This document shows positions 1 to 7,818 of a stretch of DNA of 48,118 bases, piece by piece (the stretch's first letter is position 1; every line of letters starts with the position of its first letter). This DNA comes from Lachnospiraceae bacterium UBA4711. Lineage in GTDB: Bacteria > Bacillota > Clostridia > Lachnospirales > Lachnospiraceae. The notes beneath the pieces are model-generated. The model was not told where the DNA came from, did no database searches, and saw only the letters and a list, made by a program, of their open reading frames with translations. Position numbers and translations under genes: made by a program. The stretch spans positions 51,986-100,103 of the forward strand of contig DHJV01000157.1 of assembly GCA_002404515.1 (NCBI GenBank), in the 5' to 3' direction.

Positions 1-1
1 A

Positions 2-1081
2 ATGCTTCTGAGCGTTTTCAGCGGCATCATTCTGACGGTGGTTGGCTGTATCGGAGCGAGACAGATTCTGATCTGGATGCAGACACCGGAGGATGTACTT
101 CCACTTGCGACAACGTACCTGCGCATTTATTTTATAGGTATGACGTCGATGATGGTTTACAACTTTGGCAGTGCCATCTTACGTGCGGTCGGAGATACGA
201 AACGGCCACTTTACTACCTGTCGGCGGCAGGTGTTATCAATATTGGACTGAACCTGCTCTTTGTGATTGCGTTCCATATGAGTGTAGCGGGTGTCGCGCT
301 TGCGACTGTTATTTCCGAGACAATCTCTGCCAGTCTGGTCATCCGCTGTATGATGCGGGAGAAGGGCAGTATCCGTCTGACGCCATCAAAGCTTCATATT
401 CATCCGAGACGGTTCGCGGAGATTCTGCGCATCGGATTCCCGGCGAGCCTGCAGGGGGTCATCTTTGCGATATCGAATGTAATCATCCAGTCATCGGTCA
501 ATTCCTTTGGCTCGACAGTCGTTGCCGGAAATTCTGCGGCGAGCAATATCGAGGGCTTTGTGTATGTGTCCATGAACTCGTTTTATCAGGGTACGATCAG
601 CTTCACGAGTCAGAATGTCGGTGCGGGCAAATACGAGCGTGTGAATAAGATTTTATTCACTGCACAGGCATGTGTCATTGTGACTGGGTTGGTGCTTGGC
701 AATCTGGCGGTATTCTTCGGACCGGATCTGCTTGGCTTTTATACGAAGAGTGCAGCTGTGAAAGCAGCAGGCATGAATCGATTAAAGATTATATGTACAG
801 TCTATGCGCTGTGTGGTATTATGGATGTCATGGTCGGCTCGCTGCGCGGTCTTGGGTATTCCGTGATGCCGACGATTGTATCGCTGATCGGTGCCTGTGG
901 ACTCCGGTTGTTGTGGATATTTACATTTTTCCGCATGTACGAGCAGTTCCATACACCGCAGTCGCTGTATCTGACGTATCCGGTAAGCTGGATCATCACG
1001 ATATGCGCACATGTGGTCTGCTTTGTAATTGTGCGTCGGAAGATAAGCAGGCGGTTGAAGACGCAGAGCGTGGCACAGTAA
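2..1081 (+). CDS. MATE family efflux transporter, 5' end cut off by the window
   Basis: Membrane exporter of the MATE family (multidrug and toxic compound extrusion), which uses a Na+ or H+ gradient to expel small molecules. About 359 residues are visible, against roughly 450 usual for the family, so some 90 residues lie upstream of the window and the first ATG here is internal. Hydrophobic segments run the whole length. Family-like stretches include the LRIYFIGM and NFGSAILRAVGDT regions (near residues 40-65) and the GFPASLQG start of the second half (about 145-152), matching the two-lobed MATE fold. The tail is basic (RRKISRRLKTQ) and cytoplasmic. No terminator is evident before the next gene. 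The family call is firm; the substrate cannot be told. Confidence 0.93.
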   Translation: MLLSVFSGIILTVVGCIGARQILIWMQTPEDVLPLATTYLRIYFIGMTSMMVYNFGSAILRAVGDTKRPLYYLSAAGVINIGLNLLFVIAFHMSVAGVALATVISETISASLVIRCMMREKGSIRLTPSKLHIHPRRFAEILRIGFPASLQGVIFAISNVIIQSSVNSFGSTVVAGNSAASNIEGFVYVSMNSFYQGTISFTSQNVGAGKYERVNKILFTAQACVIVTGLVLGNLAVFFGPDLLGFYTKSAAVKAAGMNRLKIICTVYALCGIMDVMVGSLRGLGYSVMPTIVSLIGACGLRLLWIFTFFRMYEQFHTPQSLYLTYPVSWIITICAHVVCFVIVRRKISRRLKTQSVAQ

Positions 1082-1202
1082 TGTACAAACATATTTGGCA
1101 TGCGGTATTCGATGATGCAGATAATGCGGATGATACATGTGTATGCAGAAAATAATTCTGGGAATAAATAAGATATAAATTTCAATATAAAGGAGACTTA
1201 CG

Positions 1203-1850
1203 ATGAAACAGGGTATCATATTTGACATGGATGGCACATTGTGGGATTCTGCGGATGGCGTCGCAAAGTCATGGACACAGGTGATTCACAACGAGTATAA
1301 AAAGGACATGGATATCACGGAAGCGGATGTGAAAGCTGTGATGGGAAAGACGATGGATGTGATCGCACAGATTGTATTTCCGGAGCTTGATAAGGAGGCA
1401 CAGCAGATGCTTTTAGAGAAATGCTGTGACTGGGAGAACGAGTATCTCCGCAGAAATGGCGGCAAGCTGTTTCCGGAACTGGAGGATACACTGAAAAAGC
1501 TTAAAAAACGATACCATTTGTATATCGTAAGCAATTGTCAGAGTGGCTATATCGAGGCATTTCTGGACTATTATAATTTTGGACAGTATTTCGAAGATAT
1601 TGAGTGTTATGGGAATAACGAGAAGAGCAAGGGGGATAACGTCCGTCTTGTGATGGAGCGGAACGGTCTGGAACAGACAATCTATGTTGGTGATATTCAG
1701 GGTGATTATGAAGCAACGATGCAGGCTGGAGCGGCATTTATCCATGCAAAGTATGGATTTGGAACAATTAATACGAAAGTTGCAGAAATCGAGAAGTTCA
1801 GTGACCTTCCGGAAGTGGCTGCCAAAGTGTTTCAGGAGATGGAAGCGTAA
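1203..1850 (+). CDS. HAD-superfamily hydrolase, phosphoglycolate phosphatase-like
   Basis: Haloacid dehalogenase-type phosphatase of 215 residues, cytoplasmic. Motif I is at the N-terminus as DMDGTLWD (about residues 8-15), whose two aspartates form the phospho-enzyme and act as acid/base. A helical cap domain follows (about 18-85). Motif II is IVSN (about 106-109). Motif IV is VGDIQGDYEA (about 161-170), which binds Mg2+. The layout is that of the Gph/PpaX group, and the substrate is likely a small phosphorylated metabolite. The start is set by AAGGAG at 1191-1196, seven bases before the ATG. It lies 121 bases after the MATE gene on the same strand and 58 bases before the TraX gene; joint transcription is possible but not shown. 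Confidence 0.93.
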   Translation: MKQGIIFDMDGTLWDSADGVAKSWTQVIHNEYKKDMDITEADVKAVMGKTMDVIAQIVFPELDKEAQQMLLEKCCDWENEYLRRNGGKLFPELEDTLKKLKKRYHLYIVSNCQSGYIEAFLDYYNFGQYFEDIECYGNNEKSKGDNVRLVMERNGLEQTIYVGDIQGDYEATMQAGAAFIHAKYGFGTINTKVAEIEKFSDLPEVAAKVFQEMEA

Positions 1851-1908
1851 CTGGTCTATAACAGGATGACAGCTGTGCACATGATGAAAGAACAGGGAGA
1901 CAGGTAGA

Positions 1909-2712
1909 TTGGAACAGACGATGCAGACAGAAAAAACAGAAGATACACGCACGGGAATTGCAGGAAGTACGCTGAAAATCATTGCCATGGTCACGATGCT
2001 GATCGATCATATCGGGGCGACAATCGTGTTACAGCTTGTCCGGCAGAATTCCGATAATTTTGATGCGCTTGGAAATGTGCGTATGACAGGGCCGGTTATC
2101 CTGTATTATATTCTGCGTGGAATCGGCAGGCTTGCATTTCCAATTTTTATCTTTCTGTTGCTGGAAGGATTTCAGTATACGCATAACCGATTCCGTTATA
2201 TTGGACGACTGTTGCTGTTTGCGGTTATTTCGGAGATTCCGTTTGATCTGGCGGTGAATCTGTCGACGAATAGAATCTTGGAAGGGCATTTTCTCGAATT
2301 TACCAGCCAGAATGTATTCTTTACATTGGCGATCGGCATGATTGTGCTGACAGCGTTGGAGGGGCTGCGTGCCCTGCAGATGGATACGATCTTAAAAACG
2401 ATTCTGATTGTTGGCGTGGCAGCCCTTGGCGCGGCGCTTGCGTATGCTCTGCATACCGATTATGGTGCGATCGGTGTACTGGCAATCTGCACAGCGTATG
2501 GATTCCGGAATCAAAGAAAGGAACTGCGGATGGCAGCTCCCTGTGTTGTATTATCGGTATTAAATATGTCAGAATTATGCGCGCTTGTGGATGCGGGCAT
2601 CGTGCACTTCTATAATGGGAAACGCGGCTTGAAACTGAAATGGGTATTTTACATATTCTATCCATTGCATTTACTGATTCTTGCCGGCATCTGTGTTCTG
2701 CTTTTTAAATAG
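1909..2712 (+). CDS. TraX family membrane protein
   Basis: Multi-pass membrane protein of 267 residues related to TraX, which in F plasmids N-acetylates pilin; chromosomal homologues in Clostridia have no proven role. Seen here: a first hydrophobic helix containing the family-like MVTMLIDHIGA block (about 25-37), the FPIFIFLLLEGFQYT block (about 86-100), further helices, and a C-terminal FYIFYPLHLLILAGI helix (about 246-260), the typical TraX ending. The start is TTG at 1909 with AGGGAGA ten bases upstream; ATG at 1921 is an alternative that loses four residues. It ends tail to tail with the FliD-like gene, five bases apart. No conjugation genes are near, so a mating role is unlikely. An acyltransferase acting on a surface polymer is a guess. 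Confidence 0.85.
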   Translation: MEQTMQTEKTEDTRTGIAGSTLKIIAMVTMLIDHIGATIVLQLVRQNSDNFDALGNVRMTGPVILYYILRGIGRLAFPIFIFLLLEGFQYTHNRFRYIGRLLLFAVISEIPFDLAVNLSTNRILEGHFLEFTSQNVFFTLAIGMIVLTALEGLRALQMDTILKTILIVGVAALGAALAYALHTDYGAIGVLAICTAYGFRNQRKELRMAAPCVVLSVLNMSELCALVDAGIVHFYNGKRGLKLKWVFYIFYPLHLLILAGICVLLFK

Positions 2713-2717
2713 AAAAA

Positions 2718-3977
2718 TTATGCATAATTATTATACATCAGACCACTGTAAACAGACTGCGTATAGGTTGCGGTCTGTTTTTCTTTTGCGTTTGGATATG
2801 TCACAATCAGGCGGTCGATATAGGCGAGCGGATCTAAGGTCAAACGATCGACAGTTTTTCCGATATCTGTGCGCAGACTGGAATTATCGCCAAACAATGT
2901 ATTTAATGTGTCGTAAGAAATACCGTTCGCCTGCACTGCATCAAACTGCATGCGGTGATCCTCGCCAACGGTGATGCCGATGGAAGCAAGCTGTTCTTTG
3001 TGACGTGTGACAATACCGGAGATATCGTGATAGAGATTCCGGCTGCCGATGGACGTTGGCTCGCTTTCCTCAGAGAGGGTTACCAACTGATTGTATGCAT
3101 CGGTAAAGTTCGTCATCTGGTCGACAAGCAGACTTTTGTCCGGTGTGAACTGCACATTTACCGGAGTATCTGTGACCTTGTGAAAATCAAATTCCGCAAC
3201 CTGATTGATCGAAATGTGGTTGGAGGTTGAGGTATGTACGAGATCGTTGATATAAAACCGCGCATTTTCCGGGTAGGTCTGTATCTGATCAAGTCCAAAT
3301 GTATCAATTACATCTGCATCCTGCTTTTTATTGAATGTAAAATATAAGGAAGAAACGGTCTCTGGCGTGCCTGTATCCGTAGATGCAAGCATGAGTGCAC
3401 TTGTATTTCCTTCCTTTATAATAGAAGCGCGGACATCAATGTGTCTGCGGTTGATTTGATCGGCGAGCTGTTCCTGCAGCGACAGATTTGTATCATCGTC
3501 GGAGACAGACAATGTAAATGGCAGATTGCCGTGCATCGTCTGCATGGAGAAGCTGTAACTGCCCGGTGTGAGTGCCGTGCCAGCGGAATCAAGATAAGTC
3601 CCCACATTGACCTGCTCACTGGCAAGCTGGTCAATCTGCAGTGTCATATGATCCGGGAGTTCGCCGGATGCATGTGCACGGAAAGAACCGGATACTGCAT
3701 CGGGATTATCCGTGAAGATCTGCTTCTTCGTGTAAAGCTCACTGTCAGGATTCGCCAACTGATCTGTGATGTCACGCAGGGTCAGCGCCTGTTCCTTGAT
3801 ATTAATCATATGCTCCTGTCTCGATTCCGAGAGGGAAACCAGATAGAGCGGCGATGACTGATTGTATTTGGAAATACTGTTATAAACAGCTTTGAGTTCG
3901 GAAGCCTTATGCGTGCGCGTGCGACGCTTCGGTACGAGATCATGGTTTAAATAATTGTACACTTGTGATATATTCAT
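2718..3977 (-). CDS. FliD-like protein (flagellar cap / hook-associated protein 2 family)
   Basis: 419-residue protein resembling the flagellar filament cap FliD. Visible: a short N-terminal segment MNISQVYNYLNHD, a middle region with the FliD-type phrase MTLQIDQLASEQ followed by beta-rich sequence and SLQEQLADQIN (a bacterial flagellin/FliD domain), and a C-terminal helical region with FTDAYNQLVTLSE and a short Tyr/Asn-rich tail. No signal peptide, which suits export through a flagellar type III system. The start is placed at 3977 because AAAGGAGGCC lies just before this ATG; an upstream in-frame start at 4010 has no ribosome site. No other flagellar gene is in the window, and it stands alone with its own promoter. 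It may be an unusual cap or a FliD-derived surface or export protein. Confidence 0.72.
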   Translation of the reverse strand: MNISQVYNYLNHDLVPKRRTRTHKASELKAVYNSISKYNQSSPLYLVSLSESRQEHMINIKEQALTLRDITDQLANPDSELYTKKQIFTDNPDAVSGSFRAHASGELPDHMTLQIDQLASEQVNVGTYLDSAGTALTPGSYSFSMQTMHGNLPFTLSVSDDDTNLSLQEQLADQINRRHIDVRASIIKEGNTSALMLASTDTGTPETVSSLYFTFNKKQDADVIDTFGLDQIQTYPENARFYINDLVHTSTSNHISINQVAEFDFHKVTDTPVNVQFTPDKSLLVDQMTNFTDAYNQLVTLSEESEPTSIGSRNLYHDISGIVTRHKEQLASIGITVGEDHRMQFDAVQANGISYDTLNTLFGDNSSLRTDIGKTVDRLTLDPLAYIDRLIVTYPNAKEKQTATYTQSVYSGLMYNNYA

Positions 3978-4021
3978 ATAAGAAGGCCTCCTTTCCCAAT
4001 ATAATTGCATTGTTATTATTA

Positions 4022-4050
4022 AATATATTATAAATATCGTAAAAATTCAA
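4022..4050 (-). promoter_or_regulatory. Promoter of the FliD-like gene
   Basis: On the minus strand: -35 TTGAAT (4045-4050), 17-base spacer, -10 TATATT (4022-4027), about 45 bases before the start at 3977. It is a sigma-A type promoter, not the TAAA-N15-GCCGATAA form of flagellar sigma-D. Confidence 0.55.
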
Positions 4051-4058
4051 CTTTTTCC

Positions 4059-4087
4059 TTGACTTTATATGTATGTTTTGTTATTCT
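4059..4087 (+). promoter_or_regulatory. Promoter of the rpmG-secE-nusG-rplKA operon
   Basis: -35 TTGACT (4059-4064), 17-base spacer, -10 TATTCT (4082-4087). The likely start near 4094 leaves a leader of about 90 bases before rpmG. It faces away from the FliD-like gene promoter. Confidence 0.7.
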
Positions 4088-4181
4088 AAAGCTTGCGATG
4101 GAAGAGGTCCTTTTTTTTTGCACGAAAAAATAGGATTCTAAGATGTCATCTGTGAAAAAATAAATATGGAGGTGGACAGTT

Positions 4182-4331
4182 GTGCGTGTAAAAATTACAT
4201 TGGCATGTCAGGATTGTAAACAGCGTAATTACAATATGACAAAGGATAAGAAAACGCATCCGGACAGAATGGAAACAAAGAAGTATTGTAAGTTCTGTAA
4301 GAAGCACACGATGCACAAGGAAACAAAGTAA
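4182..4331 (+). CDS. rpmG: 50S ribosomal protein L33
   Basis: 49-residue L33 of the large ribosomal subunit. It starts with GTG at 4182, preceded by GGAGGTGG at 4168-4175. It is the zinc-binding form: two CxxC pairs, CQDC (residues 9-12) and CKFC (36-39). The basic sequence RNYNMTKDKK and the KKHTMHKETK end are typical. It is the first gene of the operon, 15 bases before secE, as in many Firmicutes. Being very short with a GTG start, it is easily missed. The call is firm. Confidence 0.95.
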   Translation: MRVKITLACQDCKQRNYNMTKDKKTHPDRMETKKYCKFCKKHTMHKETK

Positions 4332-4346
4332 TCGGAGGAGTAGTCT

Positions 4347-4556
4347 ATGTCAAAAAAAGAAGAGACTTCTTCACCTTCCTTGAAGAGAAGCTGGTTTCAG
4401 GAGCTGAAAGCAGAGTTCGGCAAGATTACCTGGCCGACGAAGGACAAGCTCGTGAGACAGTCTGCGGCTGTAATCGTGATTTCCGTAATACTCGGATTTA
4501 TCATTGCAGGTGTGGATTACCTGTTACAGATCGGTTTAACTTATATTGTTGGTTAG
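4347..4556 (+). CDS. secE: Preprotein translocase subunit SecE
   Basis: 69-residue SecE, the essential clamp subunit of the SecYEG protein-export channel. The amphipathic region WFQELKAEFGKITWPTK (about 16-32) is the conserved SecE surface helix, with the Trp-Pro pair characteristic of the family. One membrane helix follows (about 40-66), giving the single-span short form of Gram-positives. GGAGGAG lies before the ATG. It is 12 bases from nusG, the near-universal secE-nusG pairing. Confidence 0.97.
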   Translation: MSKKEETSSPSLKRSWFQELKAEFGKITWPTKDKLVRQSAAVIVISVILGFIIAGVDYLLQIGLTYIVG

Positions 4557-4568
4557 GTAGGTGAATGT

Positions 4569-5156
4569 ATGTCAGAACTATTCGAAAACGAAGCTGCAGC
4601 ATCTGGAACACCGGAAAGCGGAATTCCGACCGATGGTGAGGCAAGATGGTATGTAGCTCATACCTACTCAGGTTATGAGAACAAGGTGAAAAATGATATC
4701 GAGAAGACTGTTGAAAACAGAAAGCTTCAAGAGCAAATCCTTGAGGTAACCGTACCGGTTCAGGAGGTAATTGAGACAACAAAGACAGGCGCGAAAAAGA
4801 CAGTTCAGAGAAAGTTGTTTCCGGGTTATGTTCTGGTTCATATGTATATGAACGATGTTACATGGTATGTAGTTCGTAACACACGGGGTGTTACAGGATT
4901 TGTAGGTCCGGAATCCAAGCCGGTTCCACTCACGGAACGTGAAATGCGTGCGATGGGTATCGTGACTGAGGCACCAGTGGTACACATTGATGTGGAAGTT
5001 GGCGATCAGATCAAGGTTATTACCGGAGCTTGGGAAGGCAATGTTGCTGTTGTTAAGGCAATTAACGAGAGCAAGAGAACCGTAACCATTGACGTTGACA
5101 TTTTCGGACGTGCTACATCTGTTGAGATTGGATTTGGAGATATCCAGAAGATGTAA
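4569..5156 (+). CDS. nusG: Transcription termination/antitermination factor NusG
   Basis: 195-residue NusG, which binds RNA polymerase and controls pausing and Rho termination. An N-terminal extension rich in Glu/Ala (about 1-26) precedes the NGN domain, which starts at ARWYVAHTYSGYE and includes the RKLFPGYVLVHM strand. The C-terminal KOW domain is at about 140-195, with VGDQIKVITGAWEGNVA and the closing EIGFGDIQKM. The internal linker and the PVPLTEREM stretch match the family. It lies 12 bases after secE and 21 before rplK. The N-terminal extension is a little longer than in E. coli. Confidence 0.97.
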   Translation: MSELFENEAAASGTPESGIPTDGEARWYVAHTYSGYENKVKNDIEKTVENRKLQEQILEVTVPVQEVIETTKTGAKKTVQRKLFPGYVLVHMYMNDVTWYVVRNTRGVTGFVGPESKPVPLTEREMRAMGIVTEAPVVHIDVEVGDQIKVITGAWEGNVAVVKAINESKRTVTIDVDIFGRATSVEIGFGDIQKM

Positions 5157-5177
5157 GAGGTTTAGGAGGTAGCTATA

Positions 5178-5603
5178 ATGGCTAAGAAAGTAGAAGGATA
5201 TATTAAATTACAGATTCCTGCAGGAAAGGCAACACCTGCACCACCTGTTGGTCCTGCACTTGGACAGCACGGTGTTAACATTGTACAGTTCACAAAGGAG
5301 TTTAATGCAAGAACTGCTGATCAGGGCGATATGATCATCCCTGTTGTTATCACAGTTTATGCAGATAAGAGTTTCAGCTTTGTAACTAAGACTCCACCGG
5401 CAGCAGTACTGCTTAAGAAGGCGTGCGGCCTTAAGTCAGCATCTGCAACACCGAACAAGACAAAGGTTGCAAAGATTTCTAAGGCTAAGGTTCAGGAAAT
5501 CGCTGAGCTGAAGATGCCAGACCTGAATGCAGCAAGCCTTGAGGCTGCTATGAGCATGATCGCTGGTACAGCTCGTTCTATGGGAATCGAAGTTGAGGAC
5601 TAA
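5178..5603 (+). CDS. rplK: 50S ribosomal protein L11
   Basis: 141-residue L11, part of the GTPase-associated centre of the 50S subunit. It starts AKKVEGYIKLQIPAGKATPAPPVGPALGQ-like; the proline-rich switch and the GQHGVNI block are diagnostic. The C-terminal RNA-binding half carries KTPPAAVLLKKA and ends with GTARSMGIEV. TTTAGGAGGTAGC lies before the ATG. It is followed 55 bases later by rplA, the usual L11-L1 pair. Confidence 0.98.
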   Translation: MAKKVEGYIKLQIPAGKATPAPPVGPALGQHGVNIVQFTKEFNARTADQGDMIIPVVITVYADKSFSFVTKTPPAAVLLKKACGLKSASATPNKTKVAKISKAKVQEIAELKMPDLNAASLEAAMSMIAGTARSMGIEVED

Positions 5604-5612
5604 TAAGAAATA

Positions 5613-5641
5613 ATCGTAGGAGGGTCGCTCCCGCAAAAACT
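5613..5641 (+). promoter_or_regulatory. Small hairpin between rplK and rplA
   Basis: Within the 55-base gap, GGAG and CTCC arms (about 5619-5630) can pair inside an outer GTAG/CTAC pair. It lies just before the rplA ribosome site AGGAGG. It may affect L1 translation or processing. L1 is known to repress its own operon in several bacteria, but I cannot show that this is the L1 site. Confidence 0.25.
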
Positions 5642-5658
5642 ACAGGAGGTTTATTTGA

Positions 5659-6348
5659 ATGAAAACAGGTAAGAGATATTCAGAAGCTGCAAAGCTTATT
5701 GAAAAGACAAAAACATATGACTTAGAAGAGGCTGTTGCACTCGTTAAGAAGACAGCCAGCGCAAAGTTTGATGAGACAATCGAAGCTCACTTCCGTCTGG
5801 GCGTTGATGGTCGTCATGCAGACCAGCAGGTTCGTGGTGCAGTTGTTCTTCCTCACGGAACAGGTAAGACTGTAAAGGTTCTCGTATTTGCCAAGGGTAA
5901 CAAGGTAGACGAGGCTCTTGCAGCAGGCGCTGATTACGCAGGTGGAGATGAGCTTGTACCAAAGATCCAGAACGAAGGCTGGTTGGATTTTGATGTTGTT
6001 GTTGCTACACCGGATATGATGGGTGTTGTTGGACGTCTTGGACGTGTCCTTGGACCAAAGGGCTTGATGCCAAATCCAAAGGCTGGTACAGTTACTATGG
6101 ACGTAACAAAGGCAATCAACGATATTAAGGCTGGTAAGATTGAGTACAGACTTGATAAGTCAAACATTATCCACGTGCCAATTGGAAAGGCTTCTTTCAC
6201 AGAGGAGCAGTTAACAGACAACTTCCAGACTTTAATAGATGCAGTTGTTAAGGCTAAGCCTGCAGCAGCAAAGGGACAGTACATTAAGAGCTTGGTAGTA
6301 GCTTCTACAATGGGTCCTGGCGTAAAGCTGAACGTTACAAAGTACTAG
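5659..6348 (+). CDS. rplA: 50S ribosomal protein L1
   Basis: 229-residue L1, which forms the mobile stalk at the E site and often represses its own mRNA. The block GRLGRVLGPKGLMPNPKAGTV (about 128-148) is the signature of the family. The N-terminal GKRYSEAAKLIEK and the C-terminal IKSLVVASTMGPGVKLN are typical. The start ATG at 5659 has AGGAGGTTT upstream. It is the last gene of the operon here: a terminator follows at once, whereas rplJ-rplL usually come next in Firmicutes. Confidence 0.98.
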   Translation: MKTGKRYSEAAKLIEKTKTYDLEEAVALVKKTASAKFDETIEAHFRLGVDGRHADQQVRGAVVLPHGTGKTVKVLVFAKGNKVDEALAAGADYAGGDELVPKIQNEGWLDFDVVVATPDMMGVVGRLGRVLGPKGLMPNPKAGTVTMDVTKAINDIKAGKIEYRLDKSNIIHVPIGKASFTEEQLTDNFQTLIDAVVKAKPAAAKGQYIKSLVVASTMGPGVKLNVTKY

Positions 6349-6366
6349 GATTTAGCCCTGACAGAG

Positions 6367-6417
6367 AAAAGAGTGTGAATGGATTCCGACACGGAGTGCA
6401 TGCGCACTCTTTTTTTC
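6367..6417 (+). terminator. Intrinsic terminator after rplA
   Basis: AAAGAGTGTG pairs with CGCACTCTTT (one G-T wobble), with a small inner hairpin (TTCCG/CGGAG) in the loop and seven T's after the 3' arm. It ends the ribosomal operon. Confidence 0.85.
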
Positions 6418-6446
6418 TTGCTTTTCAGACGCAATAATAGTAAAAT
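6418..6446 (+). promoter_or_regulatory. Promoter of the carrier-protein operon
   Basis: -35 TTGCTT (6418-6423), 17-base spacer, -10 TAAAAT (6441-6446), directly after the rplA terminator. The leader to the ATG at 6498 is about 45 bases. A second candidate (TTGAGA 6455, TATACC 6477) would remove the ribosome site and was not chosen. Confidence 0.5.
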
Positions 6447-6497
6447 TAAAGTACTTGAGACATCGAGAAAGTAATTTATACCAAGGGGGTACAGACA

Positions 6498-6743
6498 ATG
6501 GAAAAGGAACTGATTGTAACGAAACTTACGGAAGTGATTCATGATGTGTTACCGGAATTGGATGAGGTAGATATGCATGCAAATATGGTAAACGAATATG
6601 GCGTGAATTCCGTATCTTTGATTCGCCTGCTCGTAGCAGCAGAAAGCAAGTTTGATATTTCATTTACCGATTATGAGCTTGCACTCAGCGATTATGATTC
6701 GTTCAGTGATATCGCAGCATTGATCGCAGAAAAATTAGCATAG
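6498..6743 (+). CDS. Stand-alone acyl carrier protein
   Basis: 81-residue acyl/peptidyl carrier protein. The Ser for the phosphopantetheine arm is Ser38 in GVNSVSL, a variant of the usual DSL motif (Asn-Ser-Val instead of Asp-Ser-Leu). Helix-loop-helix elements flank it, with the acidic recognition helix AAESKFDISFTDYEL. It is not the fatty-acid AcpP: no fab genes are near, and the motif differs. It starts the operon, 18 bases before a BtrH/C39-like protein, with a dedicated phosphopantetheinyl transferase two genes down, so it probably carries an acyl or aminoacyl intermediate for a small secondary product. SD AAGGGGG at 6483. Confidence 0.9.
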   Translation: MEKELIVTKLTEVIHDVLPELDEVDMHANMVNEYGVNSVSLIRLLVAAESKFDISFTDYELALSDYDSFSDIAALIAEKLA

Positions 6744-6761
6744 ATTGGGAGGAACAGTAAA

Positions 6762-7817
6762 ATGGCAGATATGAAAAAATTACCAGTAACATATCCAATG
6801 ATTACATCTTGGCAGTGGCATGCAACACTGTTTTCCATTCTCTCAGATGATGAGAATGCAAAGAAATGGATTTTCAGCAACTATATTCAGCTTCGTTGCT
6901 ACAACATTCAGGAGATCTTCACAGGCGATGATATGCTTCTCGCAGATATGATGCCAGGAAGCAGTGCGTTGAAGCAGTGTCCATACCTGATGTTCTCACT
7001 TCTTACGAAAGAGCAGATCCAGAGCTATTGTGGAAACATCATTGATTTCATTATCAAGACAATCGACCTGAATGGATATGTATATGGCGTATTTGATGAG
7101 GCAAAGATTTTGTGTGATGCAGAGGTAGATTACAAGTTCCCTCATGAGTTGTTTATCTATGGATACAACCGTGATGAGGAAGTATTCTATGTAGGAGACT
7201 TCACATTCCAGGATCATTATTCTTATAATACAGTCAGCTTCTCTGATCTGGAGCGTGGCTATGAGGTCATCACAGAGCAGGATGACCATGTATTTAAGGA
7301 TGATCACAAGGGTGGTCGTGGATTGTATGTTGTTATGAAGAACACCGAGCATCCAATCTATGAGGTTGATATTGAACTCATTAAGCAGACAATCAGTGAG
7401 TATCTGAATTCACAGGATACAAAGGATCATTTCCGTATGCTTCGTAACCGTTTTGATGATACAACCTTTGGTATTAAAGTATATGATAAGGTGCTTGCTC
7501 AGATTGACAAGCAGCTGCATGCAGAGGAGCCGGATTTTGATATCCGTGCATTGCATGTGATGTATGACCACAAGGTTTTGATGTTAGAGCGTATTAAGTA
7601 TCTGATGAATCACGGATTCCTGAAATATAATGAGGATACGATTAAAGAGTACCAGACGGTTGTCCGCAATATGCTGACCGCACGGAATCTGCTTGTACGT
7701 ATCTCTATCACAGGTGAGATTGAGTCATCCGTTCGCTTCAAGAACTATTTTGAACATGCAAGAGAAAAGGAGATCAGCATTCTTTTCCGTATCCTTGCAG
7801 AACTGGAAGATAAATAA
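6762..7817 (+). CDS. BtrH / C39-peptidase-like protein, putative carrier-dependent acyltransferase
   Basis: 351-residue cytoplasmic protein, with no signal peptide or membrane helix. The N-terminal half resembles the fold of BtrH (butirosin side-chain acyltransferase) and C39-like peptidases: a first helix TSWQWHATLFSIL (about 16-27) where the family usually has its catalytic Cys, and a later strand pair HELFIYGYNRDEEVFYVGDF (128-147) matching the His and the GYD...V.D pattern. No Cys is seen at the expected spot (Cys are at 46, 73, 90 and 118), so activity may be changed or lost. The C-terminal part (about 205-351) is helical. It lies between an ACP and a PPTase gene, one base from the latter. 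Function is inferred from context; the similarity is from memory of motifs only. Confidence 0.6.
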   Translation: MADMKKLPVTYPMITSWQWHATLFSILSDDENAKKWIFSNYIQLRCYNIQEIFTGDDMLLADMMPGSSALKQCPYLMFSLLTKEQIQSYCGNIIDFIIKTIDLNGYVYGVFDEAKILCDAEVDYKFPHELFIYGYNRDEEVFYVGDFTFQDHYSYNTVSFSDLERGYEVITEQDDHVFKDDHKGGRGLYVVMKNTEHPIYEVDIELIKQTISEYLNSQDTKDHFRMLRNRFDDTTFGIKVYDKVLAQIDKQLHAEEPDFDIRALHVMYDHKVLMLERIKYLMNHGFLKYNEDTIKEYQTVVRNMLTARNLLVRISITGEIESSVRFKNYFEHAREKEISILFRILAELEDK

Positions 7818-7818
7818 T

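Noticed and set aside
1082..1202. Promoter or terminator between the MATE and HAD genes
   Set aside because: No convincing -35/-10 pair or stem with T-run was found, so nothing was called.
1413..1994. 193-residue minus-strand frame opposite the HAD and TraX genes
   Set aside because: It crosses two well-supported genes and has a Cys/His/Phe-rich sequence typical of antisense reading.
7693..7818. Longer form of the phosphopantetheinyl transferase
   Set aside because: It would overlap the preceding gene by 125 bases and add unrelated residues; the ATG at 7819 is the natural start.
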